From positions 47,685,797-47,749,796 of the forward strand of contig CP136061.1 in assembly GCA_032622095.1 (NCBI GenBank): a stretch of 64,000 bases of DNA, given 5' to 3'. This document shows, in pieces, positions 11,501-22,165 of this stretch (position 1 is its first letter; each line of letters starts with the position of its first letter). A model generated the notes under the pieces. That model had not been told where the DNA came from. It did not search any database and worked only from the letters and a program-made list of their open reading frames with translations. The DNA is from Siphonodentalium dalli (Eukaryota; Mollusca; Scaphopoda; Gadilida; Siphonodentaliidae). The translations under genes and the position numbers were made by a program.

Positions 11501-11959
11501 AAGCATGCACTTCAACTTGAGATGTAAAATCTTTACACTACTGAAGCATCTTTCTATTATCAGAGAATAACAATTAGGGAATATGAATATTAAGAGTTCA
11601 TAATTTACATATAAATTAAAAAAATATGGAAATTCTAAGAATTTCCCAGTAATTTTGACATATATGTTCTCTGATTGTTCAATGCTCAATATCATGTGAC
11701 ACAGTTCAGGAACAGATGCATAATAACTAAAATTCAGACATTAGAAATTAGTTGTTCAGTATTTTCAATTTTGAGGGAATCCTGCATAGACCAAGCCTGA
11801 AAAATCAAAATACACTTGCTCCTGCTCTGAAACTTTAGTTCCTGATCCAGTATGATGTTCCTAACATGAATTAATGAATAAAAAGTAATTTGAAAAACAC
11901 TTTTTGTTCACCCTACTTGGCCACTTTTGGTCAACCTTTAACGTGAAAGAGCCCACGTG
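8585..11959. mobile_element. 3.4 kb TIR element without recognisable transposase (family E)
   Basis: The left end CACGTGGGTTCTTTCACGTT (8585) is inverted at the right end as AACGTGAAAGAGCCCACGTG (11940-11959). The inverted repeats span about 35 bp, with one mismatch in the first 30. Inside, the motif GTCCTCTCCGAGAA recurs at about 9170, 9328 and 11396, and inverted at about 9676. A dispersed repeat at 10790-11120 appears to have inserted later. The six-frame ORFs inside (9504-9842, 9694-9936, 10423-10647 and others) are short and show no domain, so the element is probably non-autonomous or long decayed. No clear target duplication was found. Confidence 0.6.
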
Positions 11960-12117
11960 TTGATACTTTTTGTTTGTAAATTCATTTTCTTCCTTTCATT
12001 GATCAAACAACCATGCAGTTCTTTCGGTCCCTGTTTAATACCTGTACTATGATCAATATGTGGCCGATGATCAATTTGCCATCGGATCGCAGTTTCGCCA
12101 TTGTGATAAAACGGTAT

Positions 12118-13137
12118 CCAGCTAACTGGGACCTTGGCTAACTGGGACCTTGGCTAACTGGGACCTCAAGTCAGGCTAACTGGGACCTTGGCTAACTGGG
12201 ACCTTCTGGCTAACTGGGACCTTGGCTAACTGGGACCTTGGCTAACTGGGACCTTCAGATATATTATTAATCATTTCATTAAAATCATGAGAAAGTCATG
12301 AGAAAGTTAAAAACAAATGAAATGTTAACATTTTAGATAAATAACATTAAACAAAACAGTAAAAACACAATAAAAACAATATACAAGTCTGCTGGTTTTG
12401 CAGTTCTGTGTAGCACGATGGAGGCTGTAGCACTGTATCTGCATGTATATATACCCATACAGTACTGGTATGCTGTATTTACTCTCTGTCACGCATGTCA
12501 CGTTCTTCAACTGGTGAGAATACCTGAGTTCATTCTCTGTAAATTGGCCTCTATATAGCTGTCCATATGTTGTCTTTACTGTTAAATACACTCACTGCTG
12601 ATGACTGGTCAGTTGTTACAAGTGAACACAAGTAAGCTGACAATGATTAGATCACAAGATCAAATGGACCAACTGATTAAAACAACAATCGCTTTCAAAA
12701 CAAACTCACACCTTCACTGTTAATGCCATGAGTACAATCACTTTATTGCATCTTAACTGTGAATGCCCATAATAACCATCAATTTATTTACTTTATTAAC
12801 AATAAATATTCATAGAAATATATAAGATACAAATAAGATACAAATAAGAAATTAAAATAGTGACCTTCAGTTTTATAGATTGACAATATATATTTTTTTT
12901 ATTTTTTTTTTATTAAGTCAGGTTGAAACAAATCTAAAACATTTTTGAAGCAATAACATAAATAAAACAAACAATATTCTATTATCAATGTTCTATTCTA
13001 CTAATATATGTAATAAATATAACCAAGGTCCCAGTTAGCCAAAGGTCCCAGTTAGCCAAGGTCCCAGTTGGCCATGGTCCCAGTTAGCCAAGGTCCCAGT
13101 TAGCCCAAGGTCTCAGTTAGCCAAGGTCCCAGTTAGC
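12118..13137. mobile_element. Foldback-like element with tandem-repeat arms
   Basis: The left arm (12120-12254) is about eight copies of a 16-bp unit GCTAACTGGGACCTTG, some units interrupted. The right arm (13022-13137) is about seven copies of the inverted unit CCAAGGTCCCAGTTAGC. The core of about 770 bp is AT-rich and non-coding. Inverted terminal repeats made of short tandem units are the defining layout of foldback elements. No target duplication was seen at the ends. Confidence 0.7.
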
Positions 13138-14567
13138 TGACATCGTTACGACAACGACCCCATTAGCCTTAGGCTTAGCGACCCTGCCAGGTTTATTTCT
13201 TATAGTATTCTTTCTGTGGTGTGATTCTTTTGGTGTGCCCGTTAATTTAGTAAAGGTGATTTTTTTTTTACAAAATAACGGGTATATTAGAGACTTAGAG
13301 TTATATCTCTTTGAAAAACTCAAACTATTGGGCTATTTTGGCAATCAAAATATGAAATTACTAGGCCCGAAACAATAATTGGATATGCCCCTGTATTCTA
13401 TATACCTTAATTATATGATCTTTGACACTAGTACCCAAGATTCATGAATATTTCCCACAATACCTTGATCCATATAAACGCGTTTCGCGCCCAAATCTAA
13501 TTCATATCGACTCGACACTTTGAATTGTCTGCAACATTGGCAAAAAAAATTCCTACCCTCCCAGCCATATATATATTAATCTGCGGGAGGCATTATTATT
13601 CCTTATGGTAATAAGTTTACATATAAGATATATATGTTGAGATCATTTCTCTTGTAAAAAGCCTTAGGCTTACATGTAAAAGTCTAAAGTGGGTCTGAAT
13701 GAAACGTAATGAAATTTAATATATGGCTATTAATTGAATAATTTATTTCATAATTTATTATTGTATAGTTAGATAGCTATCTGTGATAGTGAATAACTTG
13801 ATGTTTTGTAGCGGATAGAAATTACAATCATAATTCATGGGTATATGGATGAGTGTATGTGCAATAGTGAGAGAGTAAGGAGAGTGGCAGCCAGATTTAA
13901 CCGGGCACAATCGGGATCGTATATGCCGACACTAAGTTCTAACTCAAAATAAAGAAATTCGAAAATCATATTGATATTAGAGCTGTGAGGGTAGGATTGA
14001 GGTTATTGGTAAAAGTCGATATCTGATATTTTTCTCCCATATATCGGCTGATGCCGATCCAATACCGATATACCCATGCAGTTCTAGTCCAGTATACAGA
14101 ATACAAACAAAACTTGATGCTTCATAACATATATAATTGATTCAAAACAACCAGAATTATTTTCATGAACATAAACAGGCTGTTCCTGCATGAGTACAAA
14201 TGTCACATACTCCTGCTTGAAGCTTCATAGAGTGTTGAATCAAATAGGATGGTCAGTAAGTCGATTAAGCCGACATGGATTCATGTCTCAATAATCCAAT
14301 TAATCTTAAATCTGTACTTGAATCATGCAAATGTCAATCCGAAGAGTGACAATCACTAATCTACAGACATACATCTCTACACCATTGTCGGTGTCTTTGA
14401 AGTCGCCAATGCCCACATGCTACACGGACTGCCACAGCCTGAGTTTTACGTCACAATGTAGCAATATCTTACACTGTTTATCTAATTAACACCTGCATTG
14501 CTAGCTGGCCAATAACTAGGTCAGCCATTTGTGAGTGTTTATTATGACATGCTCAAGGCCTGTCAAA
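13138..14567. other. Intergenic stretch, no gene recognised
   Basis: AT-rich, with TATA-rich runs at 13565-13640. Positions 13978-14090 hold an imperfect inverted repeat with CGATATCTGATATT and ATATCGGCTGATGCCGAT blocks, resembling hAT termini, but no target duplication was found. Nothing coding seen. Confidence 0.3.
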
Positions 14568-15285
14568 CTGATAACTGGTCTATGGGAGGACAAATTCACA
14601 TTTAATAGCCAATTACTCTTAACCATAACGCATTACACTTAAAAGCGTAATGCAATTATGCTTTAGCGTAATGCCATTATACTTAAGTGTAATGCCATTA
14701 CGCTTAGGCGTAATTCAGATTTCCATTACGCTTAAGCGTAATGCCATTATGCTTAAACGTAATGCTATTATGCTTAAGCATAATGCTATTACACTCAAAT
14801 GTAATTGAATTACTCTTGAGCATACCAGTAATTCCATTACGCTCAAGCATAATGGCATTATGCTTAAGCGTAATGGCTTATTCTTAAGCGTAATGGAAAT
14901 TCCATATCTCAAAACTCCCCTGGAGCTGAAATGGATGCAGCCAATTACTGATGCTAGCAACTTTTGACATATATTATCTTAGATGATACCATTATATGTA
15001 AGGTAGTAAGTCTATGAAAACCTATTATGCTTGAGCGTAATGGCATTACGCTTAAGCGTAATGGCATTATGCTTAAGCGTAATGGCATTACGCTTAACTC
15101 TTAAGGGTAATGGCATTACCATTAATCGTAATAGAATTATGCTTAAGCATAATGGCATTGCCCTTAAGGTTAATGACATTACGCTCAAGCGTTATAGCAT
15201 TATGCTTAAGCTTAATAGAATTATGCTTAAGTGTAATGTATTAACTATTAAATGTGAATTTGGCCTCCCATTATGGTCAGCTGAG
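14568..15285. mobile_element. TIR element filled with a palindromic satellite
   Basis: The outer inverted repeats are GGGAGGACAAATTCACATTT (14585) and AAATGTGAATTTGGCCTCCC (15249). Inside are two arrays (14627-14900 and 15028-15240) of a unit of about 21 bp based on ATTACGCTTAAGCGTAAT, itself a perfect palindrome, with decayed units. A spacer of about 125 bp without the unit separates the arrays. The ORFs 14715-14960 and 15031-15318 are translations of the satellite (repeated LSVMAL), not genes. Confidence 0.7.
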
Positions 15286-15942
15286 TTCTTATTAAGTGGA
15301 TGCGATGTGATCATGTGATATGCGTTTATCAGTCGGGTTCTTTGTGATGGTCTGATGGCTAATATTATGCATAATGATGAGATTAATCTTCATTGAAGTA
15401 GGCTCAAATAGCCACATTTAAGTTCATATATTTTGATAATTATGACACACACAATATTGTTATTTAATCTAACAAAGAGTGCTTATATTTGGTGGTCGGT
15501 AGACTTGTAAAGTTACGTTTTATGCAACTTTGGTTGCATAAGGTACCTACAAATTCTACATATATATCGGATCGGCAAAACAGCTCAATGACTCACCATG
15601 GCTTTTATATCTTGAGCGATTCAAAATTAATCTGTTTTGGATAATTTACCATTATATGTGGTAAGTGTTATATGAAAGAATCATAAAAATTGGTTTAATG
15701 ATAATTATGTTCTTCATGAAATTTTAATGCATAATGCACATGTTGGAATATATGGGAACACACATCAACAACCATGATATAAAACACTTGTACATGTAAG
15801 TGTTTCTACAAGGTGCTTGAATACCAGTCTTGAAACCTGAATTTGCTGTTTATTATTACATTCAAGTCATCAACCTATCAGCAGCGATAAAGTCGGGCAT
15901 AGATTAATGTTAATCCCATCCATATCACATGCAATGCACATT
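15286..15942. other. Intergenic stretch, no feature recognised
   Basis: AT-rich. No gene, no clear repeat and no structured element seen. Confidence 0.3.
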
Positions 15943-16390
15943 TGTGACCCGCCATATCAAATCCAGTCGGAAGTCGGGATTTTTTTACCCTGTGCCAATG
16001 CATTCTCTTATATATGCGAGTCGACCATAGGTCGCCTCGCATATATAAGAGAATGCATTGGCCTAACAATTTTTTACAATTTTAATAATTTGTTCTTGTA
16101 TTCTTTAACAATTTTATAATTTCAACCATACAGAGCCCCCAGACAAACATGAGCAGACGACACTCTTCTATGTGCTTCTATATATGTGTGGGGCTCCCTG
16201 CAGGGTAATGGATGTTTTTTTATTTTATGTCCTAAAAATTGTAAGAAACATTTATTTAAAAAATTGTTAAGCCAATGCATTCTCTTATATATGCGAGGCG
16301 ACCTATGGTCGACTCGTATATATAAGAGAATGCATTGGCACAGAGGAAAAAAAATCCCGACTTCCGACTGGATTTGATATGGCGGGTCAC
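15943..16390. mobile_element. TIR element with GTGACCCGCC ends carrying two 69-bp hairpins (family G)
   Basis: The left end GTGACCCGCCATATCAAATC is inverted at the right end as GATTTGATATGGCGGGTCAC. Just inside come CAGTCGGAAGTCGGGAT and its inverse. The element holds two copies of the 69-bp hairpin module (15994-16062 and 16271-16339) in opposite orientation. A similar internal region plus one CAGTCCAGTCGGAAGTCGGG end recurs at 61910-62305. The exact target duplication is unclear (ATTT or TT). No transposase is present. Confidence 0.7.
15994..16062. repeat. 69-bp hairpin module, copy 1
   Basis: Arms of 27 bp, GCCAATGCATTCTCTTATAT continuing TATGCGAG, are perfectly inverted around TCGACCATAGGTCGC. 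That centre itself pairs CGACC with GGTCG, giving an almost uninterrupted hairpin. Other copies: 16271-16339, 20281-20349, 20429-20497, 35031-35099, 35179-35247, 61918-61986, 62204-62272, 63794-63862 and 63944 to the window end. Confidence 0.9.
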
Positions 16391-17491
16391 ATTTCCCTAG
16401 ATTTTGAGTTTGTGACCATTTGTGCTTCCTTGCATTGTCTTCTCCGAATAGCGTTCGCATTTTACATTCCACAAACAGTCGTCTCCGAATGAAGCTGCAT
16501 GTTCATTTTATCCAATCAGGTGAGCCACATAAATTAAACGTTCTTGATCTTAATTAAAACATCGTTAATTGCGCTTAAGCCGTGGTGAGTTATTGTGTTT
16601 ATTGTTTCTCTGTAGATATGATAGGGGTACACAACTAATAAAAGTCAATTCGATTTGCTCCTTTTTGGTGGTATATATGTATGCCCAAAATCGATCGAGA
16701 CATGTAATTAATCACATTCAAAATATAGCTGAATCGGGCTATGATACACATAGAAACGTTAAATGAATTTATACACACACACACCTGTACACTCATTGCC
16801 AGGGAACTGAATTCGCATGCTGTATAAACAAGCCACATGTATTCTCTTGTGCATGCATACACATGATGTAGCTAGCAAGCTCGAGTTATTCCACTCTCAG
16901 AAATTAACCAGTTATAAAGCCCGTTAAGTGGGAGATGTATAATAAACATAGAACCGCAGCTGGTAATCAGATTTGCTAGAAATTAGCATGCACACTCAAG
17001 TAGTGTGTTGATTTCTAAACTAATCTCATCATAAATTTTGTTTTATTATATATATTACAACTAGCTGAAACAGGCTACCTTTTGGGAGCATTTATTCAGC
17101 GTTGGAGGCAGGCCTCTTTGTGCGTTAGGGGCCTAGCACACATTTTGATCTTAGACAGAGCCTTTATACAGTGTTGGCCCAGGCCGGACCCTTTATGTGC
17201 TTTACGCACATTTTGATCGTTTACATATTTGGATTAAAAAAAAAAACTTTGATTAAAAAAATTGCTCCTTGCTCAATTTAAATTTTTTCTTCTTTCTTTT
17301 AATAATTATTTTATTAATTTTTTTTAAATCACAATTATGATTGAAGTGTTGAACACATGCAAGGTAATGGAACATTCAGTACTGTAATGATGCACAGGGT
17401 ATGTTCACCACATTCAGATCACAGTTCATGTTATTAATGGCATAATGAATCCCTACTCTGGCTATCCTTCATATTCTATCAGTTCAAAATA
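16391..17491. other. Intergenic stretch, no gene recognised
   Basis: Mostly AT-rich, with homopolymer A and T runs at 17235-17330. A TCTTCTCCGAATAGCG / GTCGTCTCCGAATG pair lies at 16438-16490. Nothing coding was recognised. The short ORFs at 16569-16862 have no domain. Confidence 0.3.
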
Positions 17492-18378
17492 CAGTAATGC
17501 CCTAAATAATCGACTCTTTAACCCTTTCAGTGCCAAGTCCAATTTTTGTATCAACCCATATTTCCTTGATCATTTTTCAAATTTATTGATTTTAATAATG
17601 TGATACATACACATTATCGGTACAGTAAAGTGATATGGGCTGCAATATCACGCCGCTTTGACGATGTCAGATCGCCGTATCAAACGAGCTGCCACAGGCA
17701 GCGAGTTTGATGCGGCAATCTGACATCGTCAACGAGACGTGATACTGCAGTACATATATCACTTCACTGTACCGATAAAGCGTTTATTATATGACACATT
17801 TTTGGTTCATCCCATGTCACAAAGGGCAAAACTACTTTGTTACACCATCCCATGTCATCACCCGGGCAAAAGTACTCCATTGAACATTCCCAGTCATCAC
17901 CCAAAACTCCCAATTCCCAACTTCCGGTGACCTAATTTTACGGGATACTGATACGGAATTCAAAGGATACTGATACGGAATTCATAGAATACCGATACGG
18001 CTCACGACCAGACAAGCGTTTTCCGACTGCTCGGAATTTATCGCCAAACAATAGTGGTATTTGTAAGGGATTAGTGGTAGTCATATAATAAATTGATGGA
18101 AAGAGCTCTTGGAGCTCTTTCCATCAATGTATCACATTATTATAATCAATAAATTTGAAAAAATCGGACTTGGCATTGAAAGGGTTAACCACAGCAGAAT
18201 TATGGGTAACTTTTCAGGATTTAGTCGGAAATATGACTTGTTGACATTCATCACAAAGCTCTCACTGAGAGCTCTCCGATGAATGGCAACACGCCATATT
18301 TCTGATTAAAATATCCTGAACAGTTACCCATAATTCTGCTGCGGTTAAGGATTTGATTATTTAGGGCTGCCATTACTG
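17492..18378. mobile_element. Family A palindrome split by a nested TTAA element
   Basis: The left end CAGTAATGCCCTAAATAATC (17492, after TA) and the right half 18189-18378 (ending CATTACTG before TA) belong to one family A copy. Between TTAA at 17518-17521 and TTAA at 18185-18188 sits another element, which interrupts the left arm. Removing it restores the left arm that is seen intact in other copies (ACTCCTTAACCACAGCAG). Confidence 0.85.
17522..18184. mobile_element. piggyBac-type (TTAA) MITE, 663 bp
   Basis: Terminal repeats CCCTTTCAGTGCCAAGTCC and GGACTTGGCATTGAAAGGG are flanked by TTAA on both sides. An inner inverted pair GACGATGTCAGATCGCCGTA / GCGGCAATCTGACATCGTC lies at 17660-17732. 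TTAA targets plus CCC..GGG ends fit piggyBac-mobilised MITEs. It is inserted in a family A palindrome, so it is the younger of the two. Confidence 0.85.
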
Positions 18379-18784
18379 TATGTGATCTATTACTGTTCTG
18401 CTTGAATATCAAAAAGACAATGTGGGTGAGATAGCATTAGCTAATACCTGTACCTTAATAATGAACTTCACATTAAGTGACAGTCCTAACTCAAGGTTAC
18501 ATGATTTAAATACATGTAGGCGAGGTTTGTCGGCCAATTTCATTATGGTGTGATTACGATTGTGAAGTTTTCTCCTGGCTAGTCAAATCATGTTTATTGA
18601 GAAATCGGCAAAATTCACTGGTCTAAAGGCTAAATTATGTAATCTCGGAACTAGAACCTCCATCTATTGTCATATACATTATTAATGAACAGGCATCAAT
18701 TAAGCATTATATTATCTACATTACTTTGTTATTGTTACCTGTACTGGTATATAGTTCCCTGTCAGAACATCAAAACGTTCCAAG
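18379..18784. repeat. Left part of an element later hit by a hAT MITE
   Basis: Positions 18464-18784 resemble the element at about 35674-37252, with related blocks AATGAACTTCAC..TCCTAACTC and TTCCCTGTCAGAACATCAAAA. The same element continues after the hAT MITE at 19167 as TTTGAACTGGTGGAATATGA. No gene recognised. Confidence 0.45.
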
Positions 18785-19158
18785 CAGGGGCGCTGGAAGA
18801 GGGGGGGCAGAGGGGGCAGCTGACCCCCCTGCCCTTGACCAAGGGGGGCGAGCGGGGGCAGGACTTGCCCTTTTTCTGGAGATAGAAAATGCTTTTTGTG
18901 TGTTTAATCTCGTGTTTTTATAGCAAAATGTGACTTTTTTGGTCCAAATACAACCAATTTCACAAGGAATATTAATTTTTTGTCAATTTTATCACAAAAC
19001 GGCCATAAAAACCGACAAATACCATTAAAATAGGGATTTTTGCCACAATGAATTTATGGTTATTTTCCTGAGTTTGCGCAGAAAATGCCCTTTTTTGCGG
19101 AAAAGTGCCCTTTTTGTAGGCTCTGCCCCCCTGCCCTTGGGTGCTTCTGGCGCCCCTG
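18785..19158. mobile_element. hAT MITE with perfect 8-bp target duplication
   Basis: A 374-bp element with ends CAGGGGCGCTGGAAG and CTTCTGGCGCCCCTG, bordered by GTTCCAAG at 18777-18784 and again at 19159-19166. CAGGGGCGC termini and an 8-bp duplication are typical of hAT. The G/C-rich inner ends (CCCCCCTGCCCTTG) are also inverted. It lies 114 bp upstream of the acceptor of TRPA-like exon 1. No transposase. Confidence 0.9.
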
Positions 19159-19271
19159 GTTCCAAGGCTTTGAACTGGTGGAATATGATCTCTATGGGCA
19201 TAGATAGAGTAGAGATTTTTGGCATGATACATGTATTATCATTAAATGTTTAATCCAATTTTTTACTTCAG

Positions 19272-19564
19272 GTGGAGCTGTGATACCAGAGATTAAGTTG
19301 ATTTTATAAGCTTCCTCAATGGCTTCAGTATCACCATATCCCGTCGACATGTCTTCAACAGATTCAACAGATTCCAATTTTGGGTCTAAGACATTTCGGC
19401 CATTTACTCCTGATTCTGACTTAGTCACACAATTTTCTTTTTCACTAAAGCCTGTTGTTAAGGATGAGAGTGAGTTTGTTCCAACAGCGAAATTTGATCT
19501 ACCGGTACTTGAAAAGAAGACGGAATCTGACATTACAGATGTGGCTAACCTTACACTACATCAG
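19272..19564 (+). CDS. TRPA-like ankyrin protein, exon 1 (5' UTR end, start codon, N-terminus)
   Basis: The exon starts after TTTTACTTCAG (acceptor at 19270-19271) and ends at CATCAG before GTAAGG (donor at 19565). Translation starts at ATG 19319: an in-frame TAA lies upstream at 19307-19309, so 19272-19318 is 5' UTR. The 82 codons give a Ser/Thr/Asp-rich, low-complexity N-terminus (MASVSPYPVDMSSTDSTDSN..) ending ANLTLHQ in phase 0. LTLHQ plus CARAGD of exon 2 forms the start of the first ankyrin repeat, which links the two exons. A second Met (19349) is possible. At least one upstream non-coding exon is implied by the acceptor; it and the promoter were not found. The reading frame runs past the donor into repeat DNA to 19663. 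Confidence 0.75.
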
Positions 19565-19929
19565 GTAAGGATGTTTGCTTCACTAAATTCACCCTCTGAG
19601 GACCTCATTCTGCTTAGGCTTCATCTTCTTTGGAAAGTTTCTTTTATTATCAGATTTCCATAGAAACTTTTTCACATATAGATTCTATATCTTTTTTTGG
19701 ATACTTTCTCTATATCCCCAAATTGGCAGATGGCACATTGCATAGTAGAGGTTCCCAATTGGTTTACATCACAATATTCACTATCTGGGAACTTCAATCT
19801 GAGCCTATGTCTCCCACAGCAGATGAGGCCATGCAGAATGAAGTCCCCAGAGGGGATAGCATCACTAAATTCATCCTCTGGGGACTTCATTCTGCTAACC
19901 TTACACTCCATCAGGTAAGATGATTGCTT
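19544..19929 (+). repeat. 37-bp duplication of the exon 1 donor flanking a family B MITE fragment
   Basis: GCTAACCTTACACTACATCA followed by GGTAAGGATGTTTGCTT (19544-19580) recurs as GCTAACCTTACACTCCATCA followed by GGTAAG-ATGATTGCTT (19894-19929). A 313-bp family B fragment (19581-19893) lies between. This looks like a long target-site duplication spanning the coding end NLTLHQ and its splice donor. The second donor cannot be reached in the exon 1 reading frame, which stops near 19663. Confidence 0.8.
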
Positions 19930-20180
19930 TTAACCATTTCTATACAGAATGGATTCTCCCATTCAGTTATAAAAATATACATTTGAACGGTCTATTATTC
20001 ATCTGAAGTGGTTTTCAGATAATAAAAGCAGGTGACAGACAGAAAAAACAGATAATACAAGAGCAGAAGGATTCATATTCATTGGTGGGAAATGGTTGTT
20101 TGTTGAACTTATTAACTGAACATTTCCTGAGGGAACTACTCATCAATGAGTAAATAGTATAGAAAGGGATATGGCTCATT
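19930..20180. mobile_element. TTAA-type MITE relative (family H), decayed
   Basis: Runs from AACCATTTCTATACAGAATG to GTATAGAAAGGG and shares its interior (AACAGATAATACAAGAGCAGA, TTCATCTGAAG.GGTTTTCAG) with the TTAA-flanked copy at 23484-23785. Further copies lie at about 61690-61885 (inverted) and 63018-63165. No coding. Confidence 0.65.
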
Positions 20181-20250
20181 CAAACCCCCAAATTATTTGG
20201 ATAGAGGTATCTCAAAACATACCTGGGTGGAAGATTTCCAAACAAATTCA

Positions 20251-20650
20251 TTAACCCTTTACCCAACAGAAGGGCCCTGTGCCAATGCATTCTCTTATAT
20301 ATGCGAGTCGACCATAGGTCGCCTCGCATATATAAGAGAATGCATTGGCTTAACACATTAAAAATTATAAAATTGTTAAATAATGTAAGAAAAAATGGTA
20401 AAAAGTGTTAAAAAAAGATTTTTTTTAGGCCAATGCATTCTCTTATATATGCGAGGCGACCTATGGTCGACTCGCATATATAAGAGAATGCATTGGCACA
20501 GGGTATAACTGTAATTATCACAATGTTGTCAAGGAGCCGGTTCCAATGATATCCATATGTGTATGGTTCTATTGAGACAGACCGAAGATATTTTAGGCTG
20601 TTGAAGCTTTATTTGGCCGGTTTTGGCCGGTTTGTTGGGTAAAGGGTTAA
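20251..20650. mobile_element. piggyBac-type (TTAA) MITE with hairpin pair (family I), copy 1
   Basis: TTAA at 20251-20254 and 20647-20650 flanks CCCTTTACCCAACAGAAGGG and the inverse GTTGGGTAAAGGG. It contains two opposed 69-bp hairpins (20281-20349, 20429-20497) and a unique arm with CGGTTTTGGCCGGTTT. Other copies: 34878-35277 (opposite orientation) and 63641 to the window end. A lone left end (CCCTTTACCCAACAGAA) follows immediately at 20651. Located in intron 1 of the TRPA-like gene. Confidence 0.9.
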
Positions 20651-20862
20651 CCCTTTACCCAACAGAATATAGTGCTGAAAATACATTGTTTGTTTCTCTT
20701 TTTTTGGGGGTAAATTTGAAATTGTTTCATTTGTGCCGGTTCAATATTTTTAGTCGTGGTCGCGTAAAAATTACAATTTGTATTTAAACGCTCTGAAATG
20801 TTTTTTAGTATACTACATAATTTTTATGATTAATACAAATGGCACCATTTTTTTTTTTTTTT

Positions 20863-21490
20863 GGGGCCGCCCATACAACGTGTTCGAAGTTATATTGTTT
20901 ATGACTTCAATGTGTCATTCTGGGACAAAATGCTCAGAGAAATTAAGGTAGACCAGGTATTTATCAACCTATTTTGATACTGGGAAAAAATCAAAAGCTA
21001 ATAATATATAAATAAGGATATGATGCAATATTGTGACTGCTTATAAACAATTCACTGCACTTTTTGCGAGAAACTGCAACACTCGACCTGCATTTTCTCT
21101 GACACAAAGCATGTTTTGTGAATAATATTACATTCATATCATCATTATGCTATACTATTAGTATAATGCATTTAAATTTTTTTTTTTTGGGGCCGCCCAT
21201 ACAACGTGTTCGAAGTTATATTGTTTATGACTTCAATGTGTCATTCTGGGACAAAATGCTCAGAGAAATTAAGGTAGACCAGGTATTTATCAACCTATTT
21301 TGATACTGGGAAAAAATCAAAAGCTAATAATATATAAATAAGGATATGATGCAATATTGTGACTGCTTATAAACAATTCACTGCACTTTTTGCGAGAAAC
21401 TGCAACACTCGACCTGCATTTTCTCTGACACAAAGCATGTTTTGTGAATAATATTACATTCATATCATCATTATGCTATACTATTAGTAT
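20863..21490 (+). repeat. Near-identical tandem duplication, about 317 bp, period 326
   Basis: Unit 1 (from GGGGCCGCCCATACAACGTG at 20863 to CTATACTATTAGTATA near 21166) repeats from 21189 to about 21490. No mismatch was noticed by eye. Both units are preceded by a long T run, and an A/T-rich 20-bp spacer separates them. Non-coding. Either a very recent duplication or an assembly or haplotype artefact. Confidence 0.85.
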
Positions 21491-21723
21491 ATTCTTGAGG
21501 AAATTATCATAATTTGATAAATGTTATTTCTAAATTATAACCTACAACGAAGGCCGCCCATCCCTTTAACAAATGTCGCCCAAAATTATAGACACTGTCA
21601 TAGACATGGATATTAAGTTCACAAATCGCAAGTTCAGAATGATTTGATGACAAAAACATTGTTTGAAAACAGCCAATTTAACACAGAATGTTTGCAGTGG
21701 TATCCAAATTAGTGTGACAAAGA

Positions 21724-21862
21724 TTTGGCATCAGCAAACCTTGAAATAGTGTGTTTGACATTTGTAGAATGAGGTACTCACAGGGTGAACTTAGTGATTC
21801 TACCCCTGCACAGATGGCTAGCATCACTAAACTCACCCTCTGGGGACCTCATTCTGTTACTG
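21724..21862. mobile_element. hAT-type MITE (family B), half copy
   Basis: One hairpin of the family B element (ATTTGTAGAATGAGGTACTC..CTCTGGGGACCTCATTCTG) preceded by the TIR-like AATAGTGTGTTTGACATTTG. The second half is missing; the TTAA element at 21870 begins just after it. Confidence 0.7.
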
Positions 21863-21869
21863 AATTTAA

Positions 21870-22165
21870 AGGGGTACTGTACACTAAATCCGACCATTTA
21901 TGGGACATCACCTTTGATACTCAACAGAATATATGCAACAAATGAATGAATTTGAGCCATGGATTAATGCAAAATACACTCACATGCTCTATGAACGATG
22001 CAAACAACATGATAATGAAAATGAATTTATGACTCTATTCATAAATTCGTTTTCATTATAATTACCATGTTGTTTGTATTTGTATTTGTTGCATATATTC
22101 TGTTGAGTATAAAAGGAGATGGTCCCATAAATGACCTGTCACCAATTTTAGTGTACAGTATCCCT
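21870..22165. mobile_element. TTAA-flanked foldback MITE (family J)
   Basis: TTAA at 21866-21869 and 22166-22169 brackets AGGGGTACTGTACACTAAA and the inverse TTTAGTGTACAGTATCCCT. An inner inverted pair TCAACAGAATATATGCAACA / TGTTGCATATATTCTGTTGA makes it almost wholly palindromic. Non-autonomous, intron 1. Confidence 0.8.

Noticed and set aside
13978-14090. Possible small hAT MITE with TAGAGCTG / CAGTTCTA ends
   Set aside because: Ends match only partly and no 8-bp duplication was found.
14715-15318. ORFs with repeated LSVMAL-type protein
   Set aside because: They are translations of the palindromic satellite and lack any domain or splice context.
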